A stretch of DNA of 64,000 bases, taken from positions 62,001 through 126,000 of the forward strand of contig JAFBJZ010000850.1 in assembly GCA_016785225.1 (NCBI GenBank), read 5' to 3'. This document shows positions 51,421-64,000 of the stretch, in pieces. The position numbers and the translations under genes are program-made. The stretch is from Psettodes erumei. Lineage: Eukaryota > Chordata > Actinopteri > Pleuronectiformes > Psettodidae. Within the stretch, counting starts at the first letter, position 1. Each line of letters begins with the position of its first letter. The notes beneath the pieces are model-generated. The model did no database searches. It saw only the letters and a list, made by a program, of their open reading frames with translations, and was not told where the DNA came from.

Positions 51421-52639
51421 TTTAATTAGACATACAGACAGACTGTGTACTTGTGTGTTTTCCCTGGACTGCCAGACCAGGGATGCTGGACTGAGATAAG
51501 AGAAAGAGACCTTGAAGTGTTTTAACTGATGGAATTGTGTAAAGCTATGAATAAGCAAATACTGTATACATACACATTTCCACAAGCTAGCAGTTGTATT
51601 TCAAACTCATTTAATTTAGAATGCACATTTTCCTTTTCCAGTACTTTCCTCAACAGACTAAAGGAAATCCCTGCGGCGCCCTCTTGCTGATGGTAAAGCG
51701 TGTTTGATTCCTCAAAGCTGTTATATGTAAAAGTCACAGTGTGACACAGTTTTCTTTGAATTTCACAGTAAGCCTTCTGCGTCTGTGCCCCATCCCCATC
51801 AGCATTCACAGAGGTGAGCTGTCTTTTTTCAAAGAAGTATGAAACTGCAGGTAAATGTGTCAGTTTTTTTATTTAGATTTTTCTCCAGTGTTTTAGTGAG
51901 AAATAGCATTGATTCACCAGTGCTTGACAGGGTAGAAGAGTACAGCAATATGGCAAAATAATTTTAGTGGACACAAGAAAATGCTTATAGATAAATAGCA
52001 AAACTTTATGTATCAGAAATGACTCTGCTGTGAGTATGACCAAAATTAATTAGGATCTGACTTAGTCCACTTGAGGTTTATCACCATAAAACAATTCCAA
52101 CTATGGAAAGAGCTTATTCTTTGATTTTACATGATCTCTTTTTGTGATTCCAACTGGGGATCTTTACTTATAACCTGGTGCAACAGCTGAACATCTTGAG
52201 AGACCTTCATACAGCGGCATGCTGTCACCCAGAGCTATTCCACTGGGAGGAGCCTGTTATTCTCCAGATGGACAGTGCAAATCAGTAGAGTGCCCTCAGT
52301 GACGTCCTAGACTGAGAAGCCATTGAAGCAAAGGATGACTTTTTAAATCATGTTTTAGTTTCAGGGGGACATAAGACATTCTTCCCAAGCTGTTGTTGAG
52401 GAATAAGGCCTGAAGATCAGTGCCATGTTCCTCCATTTCTGATCAGAAGTTTCATAATTGAACTTGGGGAGTCTTTTTTTGTCAGCATAGTATTTTAGTT
52501 TCAGTTATCTTGTTGTACGCAAAAACTATGTGTACTGGATGTTCTTTCATTCTTGACACATAATTGTTATAATTCATTGTACAGTTTAAGTCATCAAAAG
52601 GAAGAATTGTGTTTGTGATACATGCAGTGTGTTCATTTA

Positions 52640-54020
52640 AGAAAAAGCTTGACTGAAAAATAAAGTCTTCAGTTTGGATGTGAAAGAGGACAGAGTTGGA
52701 GCAGGTCTAAGATCCGCAGGCAAACTCTTTCATTTCCTGGGTGCATAAACACTAACCGCTGTCTCACCAGAACTAGAAAGTGCTCCAGGCACATTTCCCC
52801 CTTGTGACCTGCAAGATTTTCAGGGATGGTAAACTGACAGTATGTTTGATATGTGCTGTGGAGCCAGGTCATGAAGTGCTTTGTAGATTAAGACGAGAGT
52901 CTTAAACAGTATTCTGAAGACAACACGCAGCCAGTGAAAGGGCTGGGAAGCAGGAGTCATGTGGTCTGATCGCTTTGTCCTGGTTAAAAGTTTTGAATTA
53001 ATTTTAAACTATGGATTTTTTTGTGTGTGAAAGACCCCTTAAACAGAGAGTAGCAATAGCACAGCTTCACAACAAATGCATGCATTAGTCAGAAAGAAAG
53101 GCTCTGACTCTTGAAACATTTTTTTGGCAGGAAAAAGGTGATGTTGTTGATATGGTCATTAATATTCAGTTGTCTTTGGACTTTATTACCCACAAGTAAT
53201 CTCTCAGTTTTCTCTCTGCTAAGCGGTCAACTTGAATTTTTGATTTACTGAACCTCCTCTCAGCTTTTTGGCAGTCTCTTTTGAGCTTCTTTTATGATCG
53301 CAGCATTTCTCCACGGGGCTTAACATTTGCTCGAGATTGTTTTGGATCTTGACAGTGCAGCATTATTAATACTGTCAAACAGAAGGGAATTAAAGCGTTC
53401 ATCGAGTTCATCACAACTGCTGTTGTCAGATTAAGGCAACAAGGAGGACTTTACACTGAGAAAGTGAGTTTGAAAAGGCTGCAGGGATGTTTTACAGAAG
53501 TGCCGTTTCTGGACATGAGTGCTGGTGACAGCTCGATCAGCAGCTAAAACTACTTTGAAGGAAACACAGTAACAGTTTGACAGTGTGTCTATGCCCATGA
53601 ACGGTCTCCATAACATGTACTGCATCATCAACAGATCTCCAGAAATCCCCAGATATCATTATTTTGGAGTAGTCAATATAGATATTCCATAGCAGAGGAG
53701 CAAAATCACTGAGCAGGACTGATGCGTGATGCTGCAGATCAATAGTGGGAGATTCAAAGCTCTGATACTCTCCAAGTGAGATCTGAAGGCAGAATCAAGA
53801 AAAAATGGCTGCTCCTCCCCCACCTCACTGGCCCTCCCTTTCAATGTGCAGAAAGTAACGATTGGGGGGGAACCTCACTTACTGAAAAAAATTGTCTATG
53901 CAACCATGTTTCTGTAATAACTTACAGCATCCGGTCAGTATCACTGATAAGTGTGGTTACCAGAAATTACTTGTTGGCCAAGGAGGGGACATTCAAAATA
54001 AAGATGATGTGAGGCTGGCC
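52640..54020 (-). pseudogene. degenerate LINE (L2/CR1/Rex-like) with endonuclease and RT tail, RT core missing
   Basis: Reading leftward on the minus strand: LNVPSLANK and VITETWLHRQFF (start of the AP endonuclease, usual form LNVRSL.NK and LTETWL), then GGGGAAIFS, SLGEYQSFE and DYSKIMISGDF (endonuclease strand GDFN), then DELDERFNSLLFDSINNAA, APWRN and DCQKAERRFSKSKIQVD (linker before RT), then after a short gap FRILFKTLVLIYKALHDLAP (C-terminal tail). Several stops and frame changes are present, and roughly the whole RT catalytic core is absent between 53200 and 52985. It may have lost the core by deletion, or two copies may abut. The sequence to about 54.95 kb could be its 5' region. Confidence 0.85.
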
Positions 54021-57000
54021 TGGGGTGTGTGTGGACAGTGTGATTAAGAATAATGGGGATGAGGTTATCAAAGTAGGCTTCAGAAGTAGCCTTGATTGCA
54101 CTGACTGACCTCTCAGAGATTGAACAGGAATAGAAGGTGGGAGTATTGCAGGGAAGAGAGCTGATCTGGGCTGTTGCAGTGAGTGGGGTCAAATGCACTC
54201 TTTGTCTGCCACTTATTTGCTATCCTGATGACATCATTTACTGTGGGACAAGGGGAGACACAGGTGGTGAAAACCGTACTAGCTGTCGTTTGTCAGCACT
54301 CGTGACCTTCATGCTTTGAGGTGCAGGGCCATGAAGTTCTTCCTGATTCCCAAAACATTAAAGTTGTCAGCGTAGCCCACGTTAGTCTTCGCACAGACAA
54401 ATGACAAGCAAGTGTGGATACTTGAGACACTGTGACGAGACACAGGAGTGGATAAACCTGACCAGCATGGATGGCACTATTAACATTTAAGGGACTGATT
54501 GGTATCACATGGGATATCATTTGTGCCATGTCGATGTAGCTGGGCAGCATAGATGCAGCTCCAGCAAAGAGCCTGCGGATGTCTTCCTCATTGTTAGTAA
54601 CCCCTCTGTTACTACAGGTGAGCACAGTGCCTTTAACCCTGGCAACAGGGCATGTTGCCAGGGTTAAAGCAGCAGTGATATTTACTGCAGCTTCCACTGG
54701 CAAGCTAGTTCCTTTGCCAAAAATCAAAGTAATACTGGTAAGATTCCATGCTGCTTTTCTCTTCTGCTTGCTGTTGATGCTGATACTCTTTGCTGTTCTT
54801 GCAAGCACAACTCTGACTCTGATATTTGTGATCTTCGCTGGTCATTGTCAAACCATAGATAAAATTATTCTATTTAAATCCCAGAAACTGTCATTAGTTG
54901 CTTTGACATACTTTGGACAGAAAACAGCAGAAATTTGTGCAGATGTGTAAAACAAAGAGGACAAATCAGGTTTGTGGTGATGATTGTGCAGTGACAGTGC
55001 ATGCCAGAGTTTTAGTCATTGTGTATCCCTTGTGCACAGTGCATGATTAAACAGGTCAAACATGGTCTGTTTACATCAAAGCATCACTGGCACTGATGCA
55101 TATGTGAAACAGCCTCGTACTGCATCTGCTGTTGCATATGCTGTTGGTTACATCAGTTGTGTGTCAGTGTGACAAACTACTACTCCTGTCATTTGTTGTC
55201 ACTAAACATGACAAGTTCCAAGGCCCTGATACTGTGCATGCTTCACGCTTACTGGCACACTTTAACTCAATTTAACCATCATAAATATTGTTAATCACTG
55301 GTGTATTTATTTTGTATAAATTTGAAATTTTACTTCCCCAGGAGTTGACCTAAGAATCTGCAGCTTGACATTTTTCTAAAGGTAACGCTTGTTTCAAATG
55401 AGGACAATCTTTGTCCAGTAAAATTTCATTTCTTGTGGGTTATACAAGAATAAAAAAAAATCTTAACATATTAAATACGTGCGAATACAGCTGTAATTTG
55501 TGGAACAAGTTTCTGCTTCTGGTGGGTGTGTGGATCAAGGAATGTCTGCATGGAAACAAAAGAGGTGGTTGGAGATTTTCTGATGATCCTGCCATCATAT
55601 TGCTTGATCCTGGCCAGCTGTAAAACTCTCACTGAAGTTTTTCCAAATTGTTTTTTTTTTTAGTTCTAAGCAACTAAGCAACCTGTAGAAATAAATTTAA
55701 TCGTGGCAGCCTGATTTCCCTGAAGAGGTCATTAACGTTTCATCTAAATTTTTTTAATGTTAAACTGAAGAGCCTATAGATAAAATGCTATTGTATTTGC
55801 CAACAATATGTGCTTTGATCTCCGTCCTAGTTTTCTTCCTTTGACTGAGAATAGGTCTCTTCAGAGGATTTGTGCTGAATCATTTAGTTGTCAAGTATAG
55901 TAGTGAATGTCCATAAATTGGCTTTGAATGAGGGTTTTATAAATTTCAGAGTTTTAATTGAGTATTTTATTTCAATATAGTTGTTAATATCCATTTAGAT
56001 GTTAGGTTAAGGTTGGATTTTGTCTGACTATTCCCACTTGGCATCACATCACTTCGACCATATTCCCTCCCTAATCTCCTAAACAGATCTAAACTATATT
56101 TGACTGTTTCTCAGAACATTGCTTCTGATCGCTCATATAATCTTGCTGTAGTTGAATGGGGGAAAAGCAATCAAACAGTTAAACAAATCAAAAATAACGC
56201 TAGTTGACACTATGTTAAAGTGCCCAGAACAAGAATGTTCATTTAAAAAGATGTTCTATTCTCTGCCAAAATTTAAACTTGTCCCTGTAACAATTCAGTT
56301 GACACAAACAAGTGACATTACTCAGTGCATATTGTAGCTCTGAGAGACCTACTGTATCCACCCTGGCTCCACTGATTTGGCGCTGGTGTGTCCAGCAGTC
56401 TTGATGAGGTGCCAGCCATCACAGCATCTAATGCAAAAGGATTCCACCATGAGCAGGTGGGTGGGAAGATGTAAAAGTCAAAAAACACATGACTGCAATG
56501 TCTGACATTTTTCTGATACCTGTACTACACAGCTAATTCAACATACCCACAATATCTCAGCAGTCATACAATGCTGGTTGCCAACTCAGGAAGTCATGGG
56601 ACATGGACAGTCCCACTGGTGGAAGATTGGCAAAGAGCAAACTATAACGTTGGACAAACACTAAGAAGTTAAACACATACTTCAAAGTAAAAACAACAGT
56701 TGTAACTCCCAAATGCAGCAAGGAAAAAATTGAATAAAAGAGACAGGAGGGGGCTCTCCTACATGAGAACACTCCCGCTGAGGAGCTGGCCCTCTGCATT
56801 AATGAGGGTGCTCAGACAAAAATCATCAGGGAAAGCAGAAAGGATTTACCAGTCTGAACAGCCTTGCCCGCCTAAGAGACCCTTTCAGGATACATGTACA
56901 AAATCTTATGCCATTTTCCAAGAGAAGTGATTGATCAGTAGGCAGCATTGATCTGTTATCTCAAACATAACCTGTTCCGCTGCAGCATAAATTAGCATGG

Positions 57001-59499
57001 TAAGAGTTGAGCAATTGTCATAACCCTGAATTATTATAAAAATGAAGGGTTGAACCTGGATTGACATCAACATCAAACCCTGCTTTGTGACCTTTTTCTT
57101 TTAAGTCTGTAGCTGTTGTCAAACATCACTATCTGTGGTGAATTTTTTTATACTGATATCAATTACTACTTAAACAGTGCTGTCTTTGAATATTGCCTTG
57201 ATCTCGTGTTTACACTGAGCTTATCACTCAGCTGTTAAAATAAGGGATTTCTATCTCTAATCACAAATGCATTCTCTTTGATTGGGTTCTTCCATCAGCT
57301 GCCACCTCCCAGAAGATTTGTCTGATTTAATTAACACCCTGCTTCTTATTTCTTATGTATTTTCTTTCTCTCTTTCAGTTAATCTTTTATGATTTTCAAT
57401 GAACAGTGTGTCCATCTTGAATGTTAGTGCACCTCTCAAGTCCACTAGTGATGTAACCTGCTTCTCTCAGCTAAATGATGATATCCACTGTGGCAGGTGA
57501 GAGAGACTCACCAGTCCTCACCGATACAATCAGGCCTTTAACTTTAATGGTGCCGGCTGGAGTTTTCTCAAACGATAGTTAGTTGGCCTTCAGTTTTACT
57601 CACTAAAACACACTATGTGTATCCTTGAGGTCTAACAAAGGCATTAAGGGCATTTCCTTACTCATAAAGATTTGCAAAGCAACTTGCAACATTCCTTTAT
57701 AATCTGAATTCTTTATCTTCATGTTAACACGCTATCTGTTTTCTTCTTCACTGCTACTGCTGGTACATTGCTGTATTTCTTGAGGCATTATCACTATTTG
57801 TAGGTCAGTTTAATCCTCTTTTGAATAACATTAATATTTAGATTATATGTTTCTGATTTCTTTGTCCTTTGGGCTGGCATAAATCACATTCTTACAGCCA
57901 TGAGCCTGAATATCAATCAAATCCTCAAAACCCAGAGATAAATTGAGGAAATTAGCTTATTTCCAATCATGTAGGTGCTTCAGTCATACTGCTTTAATCT
58001 GCTGCTATTCACCCCAATCAGCAGCGTGCATGTTAAAGTAGCAAATGATTTTTCCATGTTGGCCCACATATGGTTATCCATTAAATCATGCTTGCCTCCT
58101 TGTGGTTCCTGGTAGTGTGTGCTCTGTACTTCCACTGTCCCCGCCCTCACTTTTCATTTCCTTGCAAGAATAGAATGTGTTATTAGTAAAAATGAATGGA
58201 AAAGTCTGCTGCATGCAGCGAAGAAAAGTGTTGCTATTTTCTAAAGGGAGTGATTCAAGATAAATGGCAGCCAGCACATAAGTGATACTGTATTACAGTG
58301 AGTGTCAGCTCCTTGTAGAGTGTCCTGCCCTGATGCCAAGAGGAGCCTGCAGCATCAGGTGGGCAGCTGAATGAGCTTTATTAAAAAATGGAATGGGTGC
58401 CCTGGATGTCAATATGACAGACGTGGCTGAAATTCAGCTGGTGGGGCTCTTGGACTAAAGACTACGCTGGACACTCAATTCACTCAAGGTAATGTGAATG
58501 GAGAGAAAGATTCATCTGTGTAAACTGAAAATATTTGATCCTGGGTAAAAAATGTGCACTTATGCGCCGGCTGCGTGACACCAATTCATGAATGGACAGA
58601 TTCAACAAGAAAAATGAAGGGCTGGAGGAAATAACATAACAAGATCCCAAGTAGTTCTGTGATCTGTCAAAGTCACACAGATACACACAGTGTGTTTGTT
58701 GTGAACTGGCTACACCTCAAGTCTGTTGCCTCAGTACTGATGCTACACATATGGTCATTATAGGTTTACTATAGTAATTTGTATTAGTATGCATCTGCAC
58801 AGTAGTCTAGTGCAGTGTCCAGTGTCAATTTTTGATGACAGGAGGTCTATGAGGTGTTGTGTGTTTATGCTTTGAAAAGCCATATGATCAGTATTGGGCT
58901 TGGTTATGACATCAGCCAGGTTTGTCTTCTTAGGGGAAATGAGATGAGATTAGACCAATGATGAGATTCCTAGTAATTGTCTTCCAACAACTGTTGGCAA
59001 GCTGGTTCCAAAACTATGAAAATCTGACTTTGGAAAGCTGCATCAGTTGATCAAGAGCTTGTACAGCATATTTGTTAAGACCGGATTGATCATTTTGCAC
59101 ATAAGTGGAGGATGGAAGTGAAAGGTGCCCTGCCGCATTGCATTAGCAGCATAACAAAGACACAGATGACCACATTTCTTCATCAGCCATTTGCCTTTTT
59201 AGAGGGTATGAAGTTCACACCCCTGTGGGAAATGAAAATGCTTGTAACATAAACTGTATCAGGGTTAAGGTTGAAATCCATATCACAATATTCAAGGAGT
59301 ATTCTAGTGATTACACTTCATTACATGTCGGGGACTTAAAGAAATGTGTTCAACAGAGTCTGAGATATGCTGACATTTACAACCATGCACCAAGGAGTCA
59401 TCAGAGGAAGAGAAAAAGGAGCAAAAAAAAGAGCAAAAAGACAAAAGAAAAACCAAAACTGTCATATATGAACCAAGCAAAGACAAGGACAATACACAC
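54021..59499. other. upstream DNA without recognised gene
   Basis: The first 900 bases may be the 5' part of the neighbouring LINE; it has two long overlapping open frames on opposite strands (54293-54808 minus, 54579-54950 plus) with no recognised match. The rest is AT-rich with no recognised gene or repeat. Confidence 0.5.
54631..54669. repeat. perfect palindrome, 17-bp arms and 5-bp loop
   Basis: CTTTAACCCTGGCAACA, then GGGCA, then TGTTGCCAGGGTTAAAG: the arms are exact reverse complements. Confidence 0.97.
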
Positions 59500-59509
59500 A
59501 TTGTGCTTT

Positions 59510-60330
59510 ACATAATATAACATTTTGAAAAATAAAAAATATCAAAAAGAGCATAGCAACATGTGGTGGATAAAAAGCAGCAGAAAACAATTCTAAAAAT
59601 ACATAGAAACATTGGAGTGCAATAATAGTATCCAGTCAAGCACACATATGTGTTTGTGTGTGAGAGAGGATGATGGTGTAGTGGGTGTGAGTGTGTGTCT
59701 TTTAAAGAGAGCTGAGCAGTCCAATGCCCCGTAGGAAGAAGCTCTTGCAGAGCCAGGCAGCCCTGCACCGTATGCTGCAGTACTGTTTGCCTGAGGGCCA
59801 AAGGGCAAACACTCCATGGGAGGGTTGGGGGGAGCTTGGTGGATGCTGACAATGCCGGTGGCCCTGCTCAAGCAGTGTGTTTGGAACAAGTCCTGAATGA
59901 GTGGGAGAGAAGTTCTGATGATTTTTTTTCTGCTTTTCAGCAGGGACCTCTGGTCTGAGGCGCTGCAGCGACTGTATCAGGGAGAGATGCAGCTGGTCTG
60001 AATGTTCTGGTGCTTCCTCATCTGTCGCAGGAAGTGCAGGTGCTGCTGGGTTCTCCTGAGCAGAGAGTTAGTATTTTCAGTTCAGGTCAGGTCGTCCCTA
60101 TAGTGCGCACACCCCAGTGCTTCTGCCAGACTCAGTAGGAGTGCCGTTGACATGCTGTTCTTCCTGAAGTCAACAGTGATCTCCTTTGTCTTGTTGACAT
60201 TTAGCAGGGAGGTAGTTAGACAGGTTGTTGGTGTTAGGCCGCTGTTGTGTTGCCCACAAACTTGATTATGTGGATTGTGTATCATTTGGCACAGCAGTTG
60301 GAGGTCATCGGGGTGAACAACAATGAGCAC
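59510..60330 (-). pseudogene. LINE reverse-transcriptase fragment (Rex/L2-like), C-terminal half
   Basis: On the minus strand: IIKFVGNTTAA (degraded form of the catalytic FADDT box), LNVNKTKEITVDFRKN, then RTQQHLHFLRQMRKHQ, and GVFALWPSGKQYCSIRCRAA followed by SFFLRGIGLLSSL. These match successive blocks of fish LINE RT tails (LNV.KTKE..VDFR; QQRL.FLR.LRK; LFSLLPSG.RYRSIR; SFFPQAIRLLNS). The catalytic Asp pair is lost and the frame is broken by stops and shifts, so the copy is dead. Confidence 0.85.
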
Positions 60331-63300
60331 CTGTGTTTAGACCAACTCTGTTATGCAGGTGGGGCCTGTATCAAAATCTAGATCTAATCCATAGTTCTAT
60401 TTTAGTTCATATTAAACTCACATGGATGCCTATATATTCTTTAACAAAGCTGTGCTTAATCAAATTACCACAAAATCAACTGACACTGCAAAACTGGGGA
60501 CAGGGCAGGAGTCCAGCTGGAGTGCTGGTTGGTCCTTGGGTGTCAGGGCAAATGAAGATGCTGCCAGGTGAAGTCAGGGTTTATTTGTGTAAACACAAAT
60601 CACCAAAAATCTGTGAGTATTAAAAGGGATTTCGAAGCAACAGGATTCAAGGTGTGTGATCTGGCCAAACTCATTATCATTCAGCTCTTTTTTTAAATTG
60701 TTTTTTCCCCATCTTTTTCACTTTTAGAACCTACTTGAATGACTTTTTTTCAATTCCTACAACGCTGATTTTATCAATTTTACAACGATGATGTGTGAGC
60801 ATGATGGTAAAAGACAGTTGTTAAAACACTTCACTAATTTTACACTGCAAGGTTTATTAAGACATATTAGCTGACAAACAGGCAATGTGGGATGTAGCAG
60901 AGTGCACAAACTGTAATATGCACTATGCACTAATCCTGAACAAAGGACTCTGTATGGTCCTTTTTTTATTCCTGCCCCAGACACATCTAAACAATAAGAA
61001 GGGCGAACATCCTCAGGTGGTTGGTAGTGATGCATTTGGTTAGCTTTTTCTGAGCAAAAAAGAAATGCTCCAACTTTACAAAGCATCGGCTGATTCGGAG
61101 CATAGGAAACAAAGTGTAGTTGTAAAAAGACCCTTAGAGAAAGCAGCATCTCACCTTGATGTGTATTTTGTTTGATGGTTGGTGTGGATGGATGAAGAGA
61201 AAAAAGGATGGATATATGGAACACACGCACACACACACACACTCACACAGGGTCAGTCACCCTCTCTGCTGTCTTAGCAAGGTTGATTGAGTACATGCAG
61301 TCTATCCCTAAAGGGATAATTTCACGCTCCCATATCAGAATAATTTGCTTGGTGGGGAAATGAAATGGGCGGAGGTCATGTGCTCATAATGCAACCTGCT
61401 TATATTACTACTGGAAGCAGACAAAGCTATACAAAATACTGTATATATGGCAGTGACAAAGCTTGTGTGTCTGTGTGAGGGGGTGGTCCTGTCTGGCACA
61501 TCGGGATTGGTGTGTCAGACCACAGTAAACAGTGTTTACAGTATTAATTCTTTAAAATGTCATTTGCTCTGTGCTTCTGAATCACTGCTGGTTGTAGTTA
61601 TTATTATTACTCTCCACTTTTGTCTGCCAGATTTTAAATTTGTGTCTTTAACATGCATTGTTCAACTGATATGGTAAGATTATTGAAGCTGATGCTGATG
61701 CTGTTGATGCTCACATACTTTGAGAAGAAGAATAGGGGACCTGGCCACAGGTCCTTGACTCATTGCATACACTCCTCTTCATGAATAAATTTTCAAAAAA
61801 CAATGATGTACGAGTAGTCACACAGACCTTTGTCCCACAGCTTAAAAACGAGATCCCACCCTACACCATCAGACTGAATGGGATTTGGACCTGTTCTCAC
61901 TAAGGTCCTGGGACAGGGCTTAGTTCCCCAGAACCAAGTGGACCTGTGAAAAGCTCTATTCTGTATCCTGCTTTTCATCTCTGTCTGAGGATAGAAGCTG
62001 TGCATTACTCTGGCAGCTCCTACCATAGTGAACACAGATCTTTGACCTAACTGTCAGCATTTACAGGTGTATGTTGGGTTATGTGATGGCAAGGTTTTGA
62101 CATAGAAGAAGAAGAAAACACAATTCTTTTACTTCTGGTGCATTGATTTTTATCCTTTTTTTAACTGCCCATCATATCTTCTTTTAAGATGCAGTGTGTT
62201 CAGTGACCTTGGTCTACACATTGTAACCTCAGAAAGAGAAACTGAGATGTTATTATTTGATACTCTATGAGGAACGTAGCCCAATGTCAGATAAAAAATA
62301 GAAAGGGCAACCATGCTTACAATGTAACATGATCATGGGAAACCCCGGGTGTATATGACTGGAAACTAATTGTTTTAATAAGTTGCAACTGAGGCAGGCA
62401 GCAGGTCACTAGGGAAGAGAGATAATGTGGAGCAGTTCTGCAGAGCAGGGTGACATGCGGAAGACTCGTGGGAAGGAATGAGGAATGGATGGATGTGGAA
62501 ACAAATAATAATAGTAGTAGTAGTAATACTTCCAACTCACATCACATGGAAGTTTAGTGTATGAAAAACATCCTCCTCATGGTCCCTACAAATGAATTCC
62601 CTTCGCTAGTCCCTTAACTACTTTCTGACATTTTCTGAACAAAAACTAACTAAAATTTGCCGTATTAATAAAATCTATTTTAACAAACTGCAAATTATTT
62701 AGGAAATGTGAAAATATGCACATTTGCTTTCTTGGTGAGAGTGAGACGAGATGATAATCAATCTCCCAAAATTATCTTCATACCAGGTTGTCGCAATAAG
62801 AACAACATACAATACCAGTACATGAACAGTGCAAGCAGCTTTGGTCAAAACCTGAAAAAAACTATATCAAAGCAGGAACAGCATGAATTCCACCCTGTGC
62901 TCTTCCTGCTATGATTAGTCACAATGTGTGCTGGGAAACTGCTCTATTTCTCTTTAATGATGACACTCAGTGATGATGCAGGAAGTGGCATGACATTAAA
63001 ATGGTTCGGGACGGCAGATGTGTGGAACAGCATTAAAACCTTTGGCTCTGACATTGGTTGTCCCTGGAATGTACATGTTTTTTTTTACACATCTGTTGTT
63101 TTTTTTGCCACTTACTGCATGTCTGGATTCATCAGGTGCCTACTTTTTAAAAAGAGCCACATGCTGTATCAGCTTACATCTCAAAATGGCCCTGCATTAG
63201 ATATAAAAGAGTCAGCATTTTGTAAGCCGGACTCATGTCTTACCTCAAAGATGCAGCAGCAATAAACACATTCAGTATACTCACACCACTGCATTCATTG

Positions 63301-64000
63301 CCTTTAGTTGTGTACCATGTCCTTCTTTTACCCTCAGCACTTGGTTATTGTAGCAATATGCCATGCCTGATACAGGGAAATGGTCTGATGGGAGCAGATG
63401 ACCCACATGTAGGCATGTACAGGAATTAAGAAATAATGAATATGAATAAAGCTTAGCAAGAAAAATGAAGAATACCTCATTTCAGATAAGTGATTTAATT
63501 AAGCCTGGAACCTTAGACACATTGTTTACTTTTGTCTACTTATTGCTTGATGCATTGTGCAGAGGAAATCACAAAGCATTTGGGCTCTCTCCCCTCTACA
63601 GTTGAAGACTTCATCTCACAAAAAAAATTCACTGGAGTTTTCAGAGTAATGGAAAAGCACTTAAGATGGCAGTGGGGATCCCCAGAGGACAAGTGCCCAG
63701 GGCAAGTCAAAGAGGGCATGTTAAACAGTCGCTGGGGTGCGTTCCATTTGTCTAAGCCTTGTGCTTAGACATGTCTTAAAAAAATCACTATACAAGGATG
63801 CCATGGTTACAAAAAGGGGGAACCACGGTCCTATGCTGTTAGGATGGCTGCAAGAAGGCAGTGTTGAAATGAATGTTTTGGTCTCTGATGACAACAAGGA
63901 GCGAGAATGGACAGAGGGACATTTTTGAGGGACACATTGTAGCTCTGGCATACTGTGAAGCAGAGTCCCTACTCACTTTGCCTCCATTTGCGCATTCACA
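60331..64000. other. upstream DNA without recognised gene
   Basis: AT-rich, with an AC microsatellite at 61221-61249 and a short palindrome ATTTGTGTAAACACAAAT near 60583. No protein match was recognised, including for the open frames at 60757-61242 (minus), 62924-63265 (plus) and 63532-63768 (plus). Confidence 0.55.
61221..61249. repeat. (AC)n microsatellite, interrupted
   Basis: About thirteen AC units with two interruptions. Confidence 0.9.

Larger units (their letters stand above)
40323..52639. other. upstream DNA without recognised gene
   Basis: About 12 kb of AT-rich sequence with microsatellites (listed separately), C-runs near 44050 and 42990, and a poly-A run at 44326. No exon with a recognisable protein match was seen. 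Many short open frames are consistent with chance. Confidence 0.55.

Noticed and set aside
54293..54950. Overlapping 171-codon (minus) and 123-codon (plus) frames
   Set aside because: Neither gives a recognisable protein. Adjacent LINE remains and a palindrome suggest repeat-derived sequence. Not called as genes.
1..64000. tRNA, rRNA, CRISPR or operon-like features
   Set aside because: No cloverleaf with intact boxes, no rRNA-like blocks and no spaced identical repeats were seen. The only tRNA-like signal is the degraded SINE head at 20560.

Overview
The window looks like a stretch of teleost fish nuclear genome. Coding sequence is sparse and cut into short exons with GT/AG introns. The background is AT-rich, with many microsatellites and worn-down fish-type repeats: L2/CR1/Rex-like LINEs, a Tc1-like relic, a tRNA-derived SINE-like repeat and MITE-like hairpins. 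There is no prokaryotic gene organisation and no CRISPR array.

One protein-coding gene is recognisable. On the minus strand, from about 28.7 kb down to 2.85 kb, lies the 5' half of hecw1 (NEDL1), a NEDD4-family HECT E3 ubiquitin ligase. Ten exons with coding sequence were placed by matching the translation to what I remember of human HECW1 and by requiring AG/GT sites and compatible phases. In transcript order they are 25001-24944 (start codon, 9 codons), 23724-23403, 22552-22445, 20160-20066, 14085-14010, 12330-12161, 5875-5733, 5370-5270, 4919-3922 and 3419-2852. All phases join without a frameshift and give 869 residues: the HECW N-terminal domain, the C2 domain, a long Glu/Ser-rich linker and a Cys/Tyr repeat (TSCYS x4). 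The WW domains and catalytic HECT domain must lie beyond the left edge. A CpG-rich block at 28.55-29.4 kb, with a canonical donor at 28660/28659, is the best candidate for the promoter and first non-coding exon.

Layout: 1-2.85 kb intron; 2.85-5.9 kb four exons; 5.9-12.2 kb large intron with an LTR-like repeat; 12.2-25 kb six exons, separated by introns carrying a Tc1 transposase relic, a SINE-like repeat and a perfect inverted repeat; 25-28.7 kb first intron (inferred); 28.7-29.4 kb CpG-rich block; 29.4-64 kb upstream DNA with no recognisable gene, holding LINE fragments (40.0, 52.6-54.0 and 59.5-60.3 kb), other repeats and a perfect 17-bp-arm palindrome.

The most notable observations are two hecw1 splice donors that sit next to long simple repeats (a CA tract 4 bp into one intron, a C14 run 8 bp into another), a conserved nine-codon initiator exon, an alternative Kozak-perfect ATG in the next exon, and a hairpin-forming inverted repeat in an intron. 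I did not find a convincing new biological system. Comparisons with human HECW1 and HECW2 are from memory, not from a search.
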